Of a stretch of DNA of 64,000 nt, positions 42,301 to 57,300 are shown in pieces (the first letter of the stretch is position 1; each line of letters starts with the position of its first letter). Both the position numbers and the translations under genes were made by a program. The notes below the pieces were generated by a model. It did not search any database. It was not told where the DNA came from and worked only from the letters and a program-made list of their open reading frames with translations. Origin of the DNA: Morinoia aosen (Eukaryota > Arthropoda > Malacostraca > Amphipoda > Talitridae); assembly GCA_030386875.1 (NCBI GenBank), contig CM059566.1:37670068-37734067 (forward strand). Direction: 5' to 3'.

Positions 42301-45300
42301 ACGTCGAAAGTTGACACGATGTAACAGTCATTCTCCTCAATGCTACTTGGTATTGACTTTGGAAAGATTCTATGGTGGACAACGAAAGCTGCCGACAGGA
42401 CAGACACTCCCCAGTCAAACTTTTTCGCCGAAGCATGCATGTTTTTCGCCGCATGAGCAATTTAATTACTTGGGCGGCGAAAAACATGCATGCAGGCGGC
42501 GAAGAAGTTAGACTGGGTAAGGGGGTGTTGAAAAGAAGGGTGCGAGCAGGACACATGTAACTCAAAGGGAAGGGTCACTATGCGTAGAGGCAACCATTGC
42601 AAGCACAACTTCTTGAGCTCTTTGAAGTACAGTTATAGTAGTAGTTATAGGAGTAATAGTAGGAATAGTAATTGCAAACACTACTCCTGCACACAATTCC
42701 AAGGAACTTCCTCACGGTACGCGAGGTTTATCGAACGACTATTTACACGGACGTGTCAAGCGATGCTACTTTAGTTAGTATTATATGATTTTTGTGTTTG
42801 CTCGATAAAATAACAGGAAGACGCTTGCTGTATTTACTGCAAAGAGTTGTGTGTTTATCCGTTGTTCGTGTGTAGCGTGAGAGCTGTCGTTGGGCAACCA
42901 AAGTTTGGAAGGCCGCTTTAGAATCCCGTAATTTTCAGTGCATCGCTACCTTTGGAAGTGCCATTAGTCGTGGAATTGAGGGCATCATTGCCTGAAACAA
43001 CAACATGGTCAAAAATCAAAAATTAACACCGAAAAACAAAACAACGAAGCACACTTAATAACTTGAGGTGCAACGGGCACCAAAAAAGGGATTAATATAA
43101 CACATTGAAATCTAAAGGAATAAAAAAACTCCGTTCGTTCAGCCTCCATGCTTCTGGATTGTAACACACGTAGTTTCTGGCAAGTGAATGTGGAGGGGAG
43201 GAATGAGGGACCAAAATTCTAAGTCACCTGGGATGGATACATTCATTCATAAGAACAAGAAAAAAACATCAATTGAAGTGGAAGATCAAACAAAGTGAGA
43301 AGTAAACTGCGGCTACGCACACAATATTTATAATATATATATATACGTAACTATACAGGACTTGCAACAATGACTTCGCCCCAGAAAACCAGACTCTGTG
43401 GCAATGCAGTCTACTTGAAACAAACAAATCTCACTACAGCTGCGACTCGTCAAAAGACTATCCTGTAACCAAACTCTCGCTCTTGCACGCTCGGGCACAC
43501 GCATCATTCACGAGCCTAGCACTCCAGCACAGGAACAACAACGTATATTAATACATTATTAATGAAATAAGAGCAGCTCAAATGAAAGTAAGCTCACACT
43601 GCTATGGGAGAGGCGTGCTCTAAACGGCTGCGAAACTCTTATCTGGATTAGGACAGCGATCATCTATATCTGTCAAAACCGACACAAAGAACACCAAAAG
43701 AACGGGCGTATTTCCTTAGAATAATAGTAATAGCAACAATAACAATGATAAAGAGGAGAGCTTGCAGGGTGTAACATGACTGGGGAGAGGCAAGCAATGC
43801 CTTAAATGAGTAGTTACATTTTCCCTCGCAAAATGAGTTGTTCTGCCAGAAGAGAAGCCTTCTTCAGCGTCCTCAGCGACGACCTTACATGTGGCTGTAT
43901 GTGTCCTATTGGCGCAAGTGACCTCATGGCATGTGTCAACATGTGGCCTGATGATTAGCATGTGTCAACGTGTGGCCTGATGATTAGCATGTGTCAACGT
44001 GTGGCCTGATGACTGGCATGTGTCAACGTGTGGCCTGATGACTGGCATGTGTCAACGTGTGGCCTGATGAATGGCATGTGTCAACGTGTGGCCTGATGAA
44101 TGGCATGTGTCAACATGTGGCCTCATGAATGGCATGTGTCAACATGTGGCCTCATGAATGGCATGTGTCCTATTGGTGCAAGTGACCTCATGGCATGTAT
44201 CCACATGTACCCTTATGAATGACATGTGTCAGCGTGTGGCCTAATGAATGGCATGTGTCAGCGTGTGGCCTAATGAATGGCATCTGTGTCAGCGTGTGGC
44301 CTAATGAATGGCATGTGTCAGCGTGTGGCCTAATGAATGGCATCTATGTCAATATATGGCCTAATTCGTGGCTTGTGTATCAACGTGTGGTCTAACGCAC
44401 GGCATCTGAATCAACATGCGGCCTAATGCATCTGAAGTCTAAAGGCATTGATGACCAATGTGCGTGAGTGCTATTGTTCCGTTTGTGGCCGCTTGTGGTC
44501 TGACCCAGAATCTTCTGAGTATGTGGCCCAGAGGATTCTGTGACGTCGTGTACCCCAATGACGTTTGTGGGGCGTGCGACTCAATGGCGTTTATCGATTT
44601 AAAGTGGAGTCAGTGACGAGTAATCTCCTATTATGAGTGTCTTAGTGATGCCTACACAAGTGGCAACTTCATGACATCAGAAGTAACTCGTGCAGTGAAT
44701 GCAACATGGCTTGGGATGGTGGTCGTAGTGACAGCTGCATAGTGGGTGTAGCTCGCTGAGAAAGCGTCTGACCGGGCACGTATTGTGTGTCTGAAGAAGT
44801 AGACGGGGGCGACGAGCGTAGCTAACACGGTGTTTGAGAGTAGCGAACAAATCAGAGTTAGAGAAGACAACGGACGTGGGGGAGAATGGCTAAAGTAAGG
44901 ATAGCTGGTAGAGATGTGCGTGAAAAGTAAGAGCAGTGCTAAAGCGACTAACAAAAGTGTGTGAGAGTGACCAAAACATGAGTGCGGAAGTTGCAAGGGC
45001 AGTGTCTGACGAGGGGTTGTGTATGTGAATGTGTGGCAGGATAAAACGATGTTTGAGAGAGACAAAAAAGTGTGCTCGAAGGAAAAAGAACCCATTGATA
45101 ATTAGGTGCGGATTGCGAGATTCTCATAACATAACTTTGAAATCTAATACTTTTAGAAAAATCCGTTAAGAGTCGTTTGTAGCCTGGAATGCGTCCGACT
45201 TACTGACAAGCCGATGGTGTTAGGGTGAAAATATGGATGGAGATAGCTTGGATCTGAGTGCACCGAGAAAAAAACTGCGCGTAGAATTACTCAAGTTTTG

Positions 45301-48300
45301 CTCACAGCTTAAAATCACACTCCGTAAGAAAGAATGAGACGGTAAGTAAAAGTGTAAATAGTAGACAATACGGCCCGGGGTGCGGGTTTTGCATGAGCAA
45401 CGTAAAGAACACTCGTTTCTTGAAACCAGATAGAAAAAGAGATGAGTGGAGTTATCGAAGAAATATACATTTACATGCTGCTGTACCGGCAGAGTTTCCA
45501 CAATTGAAGTGTAAGTTGAGCCGGAGATTTGTGTGCAACATCCATTTAATAATTATGAGCCAATGCAAAGTGTGCGGCGTTTGAAGTACAGCACAGAGCT
45601 AAGCTTCAATGATCAATGTTTGTGAGATAATCGAATTAAAAAATAATACATTATGTGGCAACGCAAATATTCATCGTGTGCTCGTAGATGGGATGCGAAG
45701 GGGAAAGGCTTTCAAGTGAAGTGAAGTTTTGAAAATTATATAAGTAGGCCCGCCGTTAAGGGAGGATTGAATTAGTGTAGTAAAAACTGATTTGTGGTTC
45801 TCTGTTGATGAAATTCCAGTGCCACACAATTCAAAAAAATATGAAAATCTCAAGAAAAAACGAAAAACGTACTCAACCGAGCTGAAAATAGCTGTACCTA
45901 AAACGAGCAGATACAAACTCCGCTCGCGGTATTTACTCGAAAGATTTGCGCGTTCGACAGACAGTTCTCCTGTCGTTTTAATTCATTAGATAGTTTGAAT
46001 ACCAGCTCCATCTTCAGAATTAAAACAGATGGCAATTGAGTTTTGACACCATAGGTGAACCTTCAGGCGGAAATTCGACGTAGATGCTACAGACTTTTTA
46101 GTTCAACAAGGCCAATTGCCATCCATTTTAGGAAATAAGAAAGTTCCTATAAAATCAACTGTCTTTGACGTCTATTGACAATTTATTTCTGTGCTGAAGA
46201 AGTCCGTTTAACACCAGCATGTTTCATCAGACTTTCTAATTTAGCAATAAAGTGATTTTGTTGCGATCAAAAGGTTTTCCAATCACTTGGTGCCCACTAC
46301 GTGCGTTGTACATAGATTATATGAGATGGGAGAAAAAGAGCTCTAAGTTTTGGACGAGTCATCAAATTTCTCAACCGGTTTCACATGAATTCGAAGCAGA
46401 ACCAGTCAAACCAAACTCTATTACAAAGTTTGGGTCAAGTAGGGATTCTCCAGTTGAGAAAATTTTTCAAACGATTCTTCACAGGAAGTATAGAGCGCGA
46501 CTGCTATACATTAGTATAGTTCACGATGTCGTTACTGCTAACAGCTCGAATCCAAGGCCAGAGCAGCGTGATTCAAATCGATTCTATACCAGTTGAGCAT
46601 TGTAACTTACTAGGCTACTTTACCTAGCATGTTTTTTAACTGCAGGTGTAGCTTATTCGAATTCAAATGTACAGCACATGAAGCAAGTCTTGCTTCAATT
46701 TTAGAGAATTAATTAGAGTTTCTCTTTATTTATTCGTTTCACTCTAGAGAAAATATAACATAGTTATATCAGCTATCGAGGAAAACGCTTCCTCATTACA
46801 TAGATGTGATATGCAATTTCTATATCTCTACTCAAGTAACTTAGTTGCCCAACACAGTTGGAAGGAAAATATACTTAAGTTACGCCATGAAATGCTCGGA
46901 GAAAAGTTCGAGCTCGTTAGAGGAAAAGAGAAAATATTCTAAATTATTAAAGTTCGTCGCAAGACAAACGTTCAAGAAGTCTAAGTCAACGACACAGATT
47001 GGTCTAAAACTGGAAAAATTTCCAACAATCAATGGCAGAAACTTTATTAAAAGCGTACGAGTAGGCAAAGGGAAGCATTTCTGATCAGTCGAGTTCATTG
47101 CGTGGAAAACAAGCAAGACTGCTCATTTACTGAACGATCTCTGGGCGGCTTTTGCGTTACATTACTAAGTTCTTATGAAGTTTGAACTTAGGGTGCCGAC
47201 GAATTCGAAGCTCATTGCTCTCGAAGCGCAGATTTCAGTTTTATGGATGCCGGTTTCCTAACTCCCTATTTAATATCGAATCTATATATAGCACGCACGA
47301 AACTATTGTATCTGTTTCACAATTCTTCAGCACCAACAACTATAGCAAGTAATATCTAATAGTCGAACGTTTTAACAATATCTTAAGAGCTTAATATTTA
47401 ATTGCTGAGGGATTTCTAAAATCCTAAAATAAAAGAAAAATAATGAAATGAAAGTAAACAGCTTAATGTGCGATGTAAGAGGCAGTGTCGGTAGTTATGT
47501 ATAAGTGTTCATGTTTGCTTGGGACGCAGAGCAAAGCTTTCGAGCTTCAATGATGTTCGACGCTGTTGCAGTGAGTGCTGAGGTTTTATGTTCACCAGAC
47601 TTAGAAATGGAAAAGCTAGCTTGTTTCTTCATGCTTGCCCTGAGGGATGCGTGTTTTCTAGCAGGAGGAGCGAGGTGGAATCGGCCTGAACCTGTGGAGG
47701 TAGTGGATTGCTGTTGCTGTGGTAGTTGCATAGTAGGAGACCGGCAGCCGGCACCACCGCCTCCTTCTAAATGATGGTTTAGATTGAACAAGTGCAGAGC
47801 CTCGGCGCCATTTCCTAGCAAATGCAACAAAAGAAAGTATATGGAGAGGCGTACAGAGAGAGATGGTCCTCTGCTGCGAGGATACAAGGGCTGCAGAAGC
47901 AAAAGACTGAATGGATCCTGGAAAGGTCCTCGCTATAACCATCGCGAGCAGCGTCAGGAGTTCAAGGGACAGAGTGGGAAAATGGACGGACAAAAAGGAC
48001 CGATTCCTCCGATTGTGGTTTGCGTTTAATTCTTTTAGGACCGACTCTGTCCACGTTCATTTGGGACTGACATCAAGTACGATAAACTCAGGCACAGCAT
48101 CACCGGCATATTTATGGATACCGATGTAGGTTCATTACAAGTGCGCTCATTACAATGGCTCGTATTTTTTAATGGAACCTTTCGGTGTCATCGGACCTTT
48201 CTGACACATGACAAGGCTTTCTTTCGCTGAGAGGGCAAGGCTCTTCGAGAAACATGAGAAATGAAAACACGGAGAAGTTTAGGAGCAAAATTTCAAGCGT

Positions 48301-51300
48301 TCGAGCTCTTTTGATATAGTTAAGAGAATAATAAGTTTTATGATTCAGCAAACTGATCAGTAGGAATAGCAACTGAAATAGCTCTGCGGGAGAAATAATA
48401 ATGTGAGTTTGAGTTGAGGCAAGAAAGTACAAAATTTCCCCGCAACAAGAAAACAAAGAAAGTATCTCCACCAGTATACAAAATAAAGGCAAATAATACT
48501 AAATTCATAAATTACAATGAGAGGGGAAAATCAAATCGGTATAACACGGGATCATGTCCGCCCCGTACCTGCATCGGCTACGGTAAGAAATCTGTAAAAG
48601 TACATGGACACTTACAACGAAAGTGTTGCAAATAAAATTGCAATACAAGTATACAAATGGTTGGAAAAGTTATGCCATTGAATCTCGATAAAAATAGACA
48701 CACTAAACGTGGAGCAGTAGTAAAATAGCGAGAGAATTCAATTGTGATGCCATTTTTTTCGAGTTGCTCTAAATTTGATGAAAATATCACCACGGAAGAC
48801 AATTTCCTGCATATAGTACAAAACAATCTCCATGACTTCATCTACAGAGAAAAGCTAGAATTAGCACAAGTACGAAGCGACGTAGGATGTCAATATTTTG
48901 TGGAAATGACGAATAAGTTTGAAACAAGAAAATCCTAATTAAAACTAGAAGGCATTATCTTGGGCTTGGATGGTATGAAATCCAGTTTTAGCACAAGCAT
49001 GACACTAGGTGAAGCGACAATCTAAGATTTAGTTGCTAAGCCTCAAAAATGCTTTACAACAGATAGAATTCTTCCGTACTTTCTGTGTAGCTATAGCTGA
49101 AGAGCGAATATCAGTTACTTTCACTACTCGTGACACACACGGTACTCATCGTATATTTTTTTCTGTATTGTGCTTGTCAATATATTATGCACAAGTTCTG
49201 AGCAACTTAATAACAATTTGGGTAGCATTCATAAGGGAATGTTAAAGTTATCACAAGATGAAATTCATCCTCGATGAGCTTGTCTTGCGTATTCTCATAA
49301 AATTAGAAAATTATTTTATCAACTCAACAAAAAAACTGGCAAAGTTAGGAGTGTATTTGGAGTCATTTAGGGGAGCTTGACATTTGCTGCAAAAAAAAAA
49401 AGTCGTTACAAAATTGAAACAAGGCTAGTCTCAAATTCTAAATTCCCTTTGGGAATTAGCTATAATAAATTTACGATACTAGCATCAATTTCAATGCCTA
49501 AATACATTACGTAGTATTGTTTTTCTCAAATTCTGGTGTTTCCTCAAAAGACTGGGAGGAGATATCACAATTTTCATAAATTATTGTTAGAAACTATGTA
49601 CATCTTGCTACATAATCTCCACCATGTCAAGTTTCAGAAGGAAATCAAAAGAAGCGAGAAATTAATCAAGTAAAACAGCGGTACTGTATCAATAGCCTTG
49701 ATTAACCGTCACTCAGACGCATATTATGATCAAAATAACAGCAATTGTAGTTAGAATAATATTAATAATTAAAATAATGTTGAAATAGCCTTGATTAACC
49801 GTCACTCAAACGCATTTTTGATAAAAATAACAGTAATTGTAGTTGGTATGATATTTATAATTAAAATAATGTTGAAGTGACTCCCTAAGGTCTGCCTAAG
49901 GGCCACGACTAAAGTCCTGACCAAGTCATGCACTTCTCGAACCTCAGGAATGAAATAAACAAATCAGGAGGGAGAAACACTACGGCTGCAGTTTCATGGA
50001 ATACTAACTGACTTTTTCAAATGGACTTTTGCGTTTCAAACTCGTACCTTGGACGTCCATGGCTAAACTTACACGAAGTAAATAGAAATAAAACTTAACC
50101 AATCGCCATTCTTACTTAGCACTCATAATTCATTGGAAGCTATGCACTTTTTAAAGCCGTACAAATAAAACTAAGGATCATATCTCGGCAATGATATACG
50201 CTCAGTGAAGCCTTCACAGCGTCAGGTTACGTGAGAATGTTCGCATGAAATCGACCGGCGAATTCCTCCCTCGAACTTTATCTTCTTGCCTCTAGCAAGA
50301 GTAGAATAATCTCCAAATGAAATAGTGAAAAATCATCTGTTCCACAGGAAGCTATTTACAGATGTTTTGTCTAGGAGCCATCGCTTTGAGAGGCCTTGAC
50401 AATTTTTGCACTCATGCACACTCAGAAGTATGAAACACTCAAAAAAATGTTTATCATCGGAAGTATTGAAGTATATTTGTTTACTTGACGAAGAGTGTGC
50501 GTACCAGAGAATTAGAAAGTAAGGTTTCTATGTAATCAAAAATGAAGGCAAGGATTTTAAAGATGGGCGTGCGCTGTTTTTTGCTTGTCATTTTTAAAAC
50601 ATCAATAGAGAGAAAAAAATGGCAAATTGACAAGTGAAGTATTCTGGTGCAGTGCCGGCTACAGCGTCACTTTTCATGTATTGTTTGTAACTGAATTGGC
50701 TTTCTGAAGTCGCTAGCCAGAATAGAACTCAAAACCGCAACGCTTTTAGTGAGCGCCGAATTGAAGGAAGCTTACCCATTTTGGGTCCTGGCCCTCTGTT
50801 CATGGCATTGGGGCCCCCCTGGCTGCGCTTAGCCCCAGGGGGCGCTGGGCCCATTCTAATGTGTTCGACGGGGCCAATTCTCCTCCTCTTCTTGGGGAGC
50901 TTGGCCCGGGCCTGCGTGTGGCTGTAGTACATCGCGAAGTTCGAGACGATCACAGGCACCGGCAGCGCGATCGTCAGCACACCAGCCAGGGCACAGAGGG
51001 CACCCACGAACATCCCGACGTATGTCTTGGGCACCATGTCTCCGTAACCCACCGTGGTCATGGTCACCAGCGCCCACCACAGGCCCAGTGGGATGCTGTT
51101 GAAGTCGTTATGTGGGTTGGCTTGTATTCTCTCCGCGTAGTACACTAATGAAGCGAATATCACAATGCCCAAGACGAGGAAGAAGACCAGGAGAGTCAAC
51201 TCTTTGGCAGAGGCTCTGAAGGTCTGGATGAGAATCTTGAGGCCAGAAGAGTGGCGTGTTAGCTTGAATAACCTCATTATCCTGATTATAGAGAAAAATT

Positions 51301-54300
51301 CTAATATATCTGCATTCTCCAAATGCGAGGCAAATTCTTGCAGGCAAATGTCCACGTAGAAGCTGACGGTGGCTATGAAATCGATCATGTTTGTGGACGC
51401 TTTCAAGAAAGCGAATTTATTGGGAGCGGATATGAATCTTATGAATATTTCAAATGTGAACCATGTGTTACAGATACATTCGATGTAGAAAAAGGCTTGG
51501 TGGGCTTTTGTCGCAGTTTTGTCGAGCGTCCACGCAGTTGTGTTGTCGGCAAGTTTGACTGTTCTGTTGCTTATTTCTGGCACGCGCATGTTGGGATGTG
51601 TCTTCAGACAGAAGGAGAGGATGGACACGCAGATGAAGAATACCGAGATGATCCCGATCACCTGAAATGCAAAACATCGTCAACTCTTTCATGGCAACAT
51701 AATTATTATTATTAGTGTATTAGTTAGTTTATGACTCCCTGGCCATAACAAAGGTGAAAAGGGGCCATTTGGTACAGATAAAAATAACCATGTACAGTAG
51801 GAAGTATGGTAGTTGTTTAAGGTTCCGTTTCCATTGCCCAAATTGTTCCAGAGAAGAAAGAGAAGATACCATTTAGTGTGGACTACGGAAAAACGAGGAA
51901 TCTATGCAGAAGTTGTGCTCCGACGCAAGATACCTTGCGTATAGGAACAGCAAGTTAGGAAGCTGGAGGAAGAAAGCCCAAAGAAGAGAAAGCAAAGGAG
52001 CTATGCAAACTGAAGGAAGCAAAGTAAATACGAAAGAGAGAATCCCCAAAGGCCTACCTAAAGTATAGTTGAAGTGAACAAACAGCATTCCCAGGGGGTG
52101 CCAGTCCCCATCGCATTTGATAAACCTAAAACAATTCGACGCCCTATGAAAAGTTTTACAACCCCGAAATAAATAGAATATATAATTCAAAAGGGATTAT
52201 ACACGCTTTAAAAAGTTAGAAATGGACAAATTTTTTACTATGGATATTTCACTATGGACTAAGGATATTTCACTCCAAAACGCAACAAAGCCATTCCATC
52301 ATCGCATTCAGAATTGATACTTTAACTTCTTGTATTCAAGTGCACAGCAAGGGCGCGGTGCATCTGTTTTTCGTTCGGCACAACTCTCTAGCCAGGCAAA
52401 AGATACCAGATAAAAAAGCATGTGAATGAGAACAAAAATAGAATGAGAAGAAAAATAGAATGAGAAGGAAAATAGGATGAGAAGAAAAATAGAATGAAAA
52501 GAAAAATAGAATGAGAAGAAAAATAAAAAAAGAAAAATAAAATAAGAAAAATAAAATGAGAATAGGGAATAGAAGACACTCGAGTAGAACATCGATAGTA
52601 CAATAAGCTGCCCTCTCCTACAAAAAAAAATACATATAAAAATAGTTTATTCCCAATAAAAATGATGCAAAAGATATCATTGGTTTTTGAAATATTTCAA
52701 AGCAAGGATCCTTAGTTTATACACACACGTGGATATCGTAATACCCATGTCAATGTTCGAAACAAATAATTGAGGGCAACGTTTTCCCTTTGTTGCTTTA
52801 TCTACGAGAAGAGACCTAAATGAAAATGCCATATTATTACAAATCTACACTTACGAGACTTCTACAAGTGCTACTGATTTTGTTGTGGGTAGTCAGGGTA
52901 GGTAGGCTCGAGTAACGCTAGTTCATTACTGTACACTCACGATGACAGATGCCATCAGCATACCTACCTGAGTGCACGTACTAGGTCACAGAAGCTTACA
53001 AATGTACTAGAAGTATACACTGTCGGACAAATTTTAACAGTGCACCTCATGGGAGAGTTTACTTTGTATGGTTAGATCATCAAGATAGGATAAGTGAAGT
53101 GCGAAAGTACATATAAACGATGGAAGCATAACAGGAGATGTATCGAAAAGTACAAGAATTATCTTACGAACTAATAATCGGTCACCCAACAGAAAATGGT
53201 ACAAAAAAGCGATACCAGAACCAATCTGCAGTATTGACAAAAATGTGCTGTCCTGGCTGGAATGTGACTAATGGGTGAATATGAATGGTATTAACAAAAC
53301 CACTAGCACATACTTCAAAATTCCTCTATGATTTCAGCAAACAAAAACCTACACTCTACAAACAATGTTGCATCAGTCGAACTCTAATTTTTGAAGGTCC
53401 AAACAATTTTGCTCATAATTGAATAATTTTATTCGTAAAGCACCCACTTAGCGCAAGCCCACTCAGAGCAAGGCTACTGCTAGCCCACCCACTCACATCC
53501 CAATAAATACCTCAATAGACCAAACCAACCCACACACAGCCCACCTATCCTCAGTCCACCTACCCACAGTTCACCCACACACAGCCCACCCACACACAAC
53601 CCACCTACCCTCAGTCCACCCACCCACAGTTCACCCACACTCAGCCCACCCACAGTTCACCCACACACAGCCCACCCACACACAACCCACCTACCCTCAG
53701 TCCACCCACACACAGCCCCACCCACACACAGCCCCACCCACACACAGCCCCACCCACACACAGCCCAACAAATACCTTAGCAGACCGAGAGGAGTATGGC
53801 TCGTCGAACAGCGACCACAGTTTAGGCTTCACTTTCTGCCACCAAGACAAGTTGCCGGAATGGAAGTCCTCTTCGAAGCCGAACTTTCTGGCGACCTCCT
53901 CGTCGTTCGGCTTGTCGATGTCCAGGTCGAGCCTGTCGAGCACGGCCAGCGTCTCTTGCGTGTCGCGATGCTGCGCAGCGGCGGCGGCAAGCATAGGTCA
54001 ATCTCATTTTTTTCAACAAAATGAGCAATTTGAGCAACTTTAGCAATTTGAGAAATTTTTAAAAATTTAACAAATTTAACAAATTTAAGCAAATTAAGAA
54101 ATTTAAGCAATTTAAACCATTTACCACAAGCGATAAAGAAAAAGATTATTAAGTCCGGTACAGTGGTGAAATTTGAGTCATTTAATAACGATTTAATGCT
54201 AATTGCACGTTAACACCTCGTTTGGTGTTCCATTATTTCATTTTGGGGATTAGATCAGATGTTAGTGTAAGTCTCCCTATCCAAGGCTAACGCCTTCCAA

Positions 54301-57300
54301 AGAGAGCAAGGAGGAAGGCACCACTTAGTATGGAAATGAGGGAATGCAGAATCTATGCACAAGGTTCAGAGAAACAGTAAGTTAAGAAAAAAGTTCATGA
54401 AAGAAGATAAAATTTGAAGAAGAAAGCAATAGGAGCTGGAAAACAGGACAGCAGTGAACCGAAAAAGGTGGTCCTTAACATAGCTAAAACATTTTATTCC
54501 AACACAAAGAGGGCATACTTAATTATTTGTTCGGGACCTCACTTTCCCCCCTGGGAGTGCAAATTCCCATAGATACAACAGTTGTATTCCCCTGAAGGGC
54601 ATGACAACGTACACTGTGGGCATGGCATCAGAGGCATGGCAATGGAGGCATGGCAACGGAGGCATGGCAACGGAGGCATGGCAACGGAGGCATGGCAACG
54701 GAGGCTTGGCAACGTACACTGTGAGCTCATCAGCTCATTTTCAGGATTCATGCTGCTCAATGCTGAGGCGCGTGCCTCAGAATGAAACTTGAGGCTAATC
54801 CGTGCTGATAATTTACACTTTGACTACGGCAGGCATAATTGAATTTCAGTATTCTACTTAAATTTAAAGTCACTCGTAGAGAGCGATATTGAAATAACCA
54901 ATCAGTAACTGGATCGTTTTTTCTTATAGTTTTGATTTAGTATTTTTTCAAATAGGGTATGTGACTACTGGTTGGTCAGCAGCATAATGAAAACTCCCTC
55001 TGTGACCAAATGTGGCTCATGTCGTAGCGAAAGTGTAAAGTAATTATAGGCTCGTAAAGTCATTTGTGCACGCTGCATTAAACGTTCAATAATCAGGGCA
55101 AATGCAATGTAGCGCTAAAAATAATTGAACTCAAGTCAGCATTATTCCTTACGTTGCCTTTCTTTCTGTTTACAAAATGCGAGTCTTCGCTGAATTATGC
55201 GAGCGGCCAGTAAAATATAACGCTACTATTAACTCGCCAAAAGTCGTCAAAGAGATTCAAATCCACAAGAATTTATTTCTTATTTGGCCAAAAACCCTCC
55301 GTGCTTCATGCAGCTTGTGTAGTGAAATATAGAGTTAAAAGTGACCCTCCTGAACATTTTATTGAACATCTAAACGTTCTTCCAATTTTAAAACCACGGT
55401 GTATATTTATGTTGCATTTCGAGTCCTAGTCATTGTCATAAATTTCGAATACTCGACACATACACAAGTTTCCGAACGAAAATTGAGAAAAAAAATCGCG
55501 TCAAAATTCAATTCAGTATTAAAACATGTTAGTTCCTTGATGAATGAAATTTGATGTTGAACTATGATCTACACTCACAGCAGCGTAGGTGATCCCTCCC
55601 ACAGCACCCCTCGCACAGCACCCCTCACACAGCACCCCTCACACAGCACCCCTCACACAGCACCCCTCACACAGCACCCCTCACACAGCACCCCTCACAC
55701 AGCACCCCTCACACAGCACCACTCCCACAGCACCACTCCCACAGCACCACTCCCACAGCACCACTCCCACAGCACCACTCCCACAGCACCACTCCCACAG
55801 CACCACTCCCACAGCACCACTCCCACAGCACCACTCCCACAGCACCACTCCCACAGCACCACTCCCACAGCACCACTCCCACAGCACCACTCCCACAGCA
55901 CCACTCCCACAGCACCACTCCCACAGCACCCCTCCCACAGCACCCCTCGCACAGCACCCCTCGCACAGCACCCCTCGCACAGCACCCCTCGCACAGCACC
56001 CCTCGCACAGCACCACTCACACAGCACCACTCACACAGCACCCCTCACACAGCACCCCTCACACAGCACCCCTCACACAGCACCCCTCACACAGCACCCC
56101 TCACACAGCACCCCTCACACAGCACCCCTCACACAGCACCCCTCACACAGCACCCCTCACACAGCACCCCTCACACAGCACCCCTCACACAGCACCCCTC
56201 ACACAGCACCCCTCACACAGCACCCCTCACACAGCACCCCTCACACAGCACCCCTCACACAGCACCCCTCACACAGCACCCCTCACACAGCACCCCTCAC
56301 ACAGCACCCCTCACACAGCACCCCTCACACAGCACCCCTCACACAGCACCCCTCACACAGCACCCCTCACACAGCACCCCTCACACAGCACCCCTCACAC
56401 AGCACCCCTCACACAGCACCACTCCCACAGCACCACTCCCACAGCACCACTCCCACAGCACCACTCCCACAGCACCACTCACACAGCACCACTCCCACAG
56501 CACCACTCACACAGCACCACTCACACAGCACCACTCACACAGCACCACTCCCACAGCACCACTCCCACAGCACCACTCCCACAGCACCACTCCCACAGCA
56601 CCACTCCCACAGCACCACTCCCACAGCACCACTCCCACAGCACCACTCCCACAGCACCACTCCCACAGCACCACTCCCACAGCACCACTCCCACAGCACC
56701 ACTCCCACAGCACCACTCCCACAGCACCACTCCCACAGCACCACTCCCACAGCACCACTCCCACAGCACCACTCCCACAGCACCACTCCCACAGCACCAC
56801 TCCCACAGCACCCCTCCCACAGCACCCCTCGCACAGCACCCCTCGCACAGCACCCCTCGCACAGCACCCCTCGCACAGCACCCCTCGCACAGCACCCCTC
56901 GCACAGCACCCCTCGCACAGCACCCCTCGCACAGCACCCCTCGCACAGCACCCCTCGCACAGCACCCCTCGCACAGCACCCCTCACACAGCACCCCTCAC
57001 ACAGCACCCCTCACACAGCACCCCTCACACAGCACCCCTCACACAGCACCCCTCACACAGCACCCCTCACACAGCACCCCTCACACAGCACCCCTCACAC
57101 AGCACCCCTCACACAGCACCCCTCACACAGCACCCCTCACACAGCACCCCTCACACAGCACCCCTCACACAGCACCCCTCACACAGCACCCCTCACACAG
57201 CACCCCTCACACAGCACCCCTCACACAGCACCCCTCACACAGCACCCCTCACACAGCACCCCTCACACAGCACCCCTCACACAGCACCCCTCACACAGCA

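Noticed and set aside
44652-45095. 147-codon minus-strand frame
   Set aside because: Low-complexity Leu/Ser/Thr/Pro composition, no recognisable domain, and no splice phase fitting Shaw.
47658-47993. 111-codon minus frame overlapping the Shaw alternative exon
   Set aside because: It is the shadow frame of 47495-47814; only the other frame continues the pore exon in phase.
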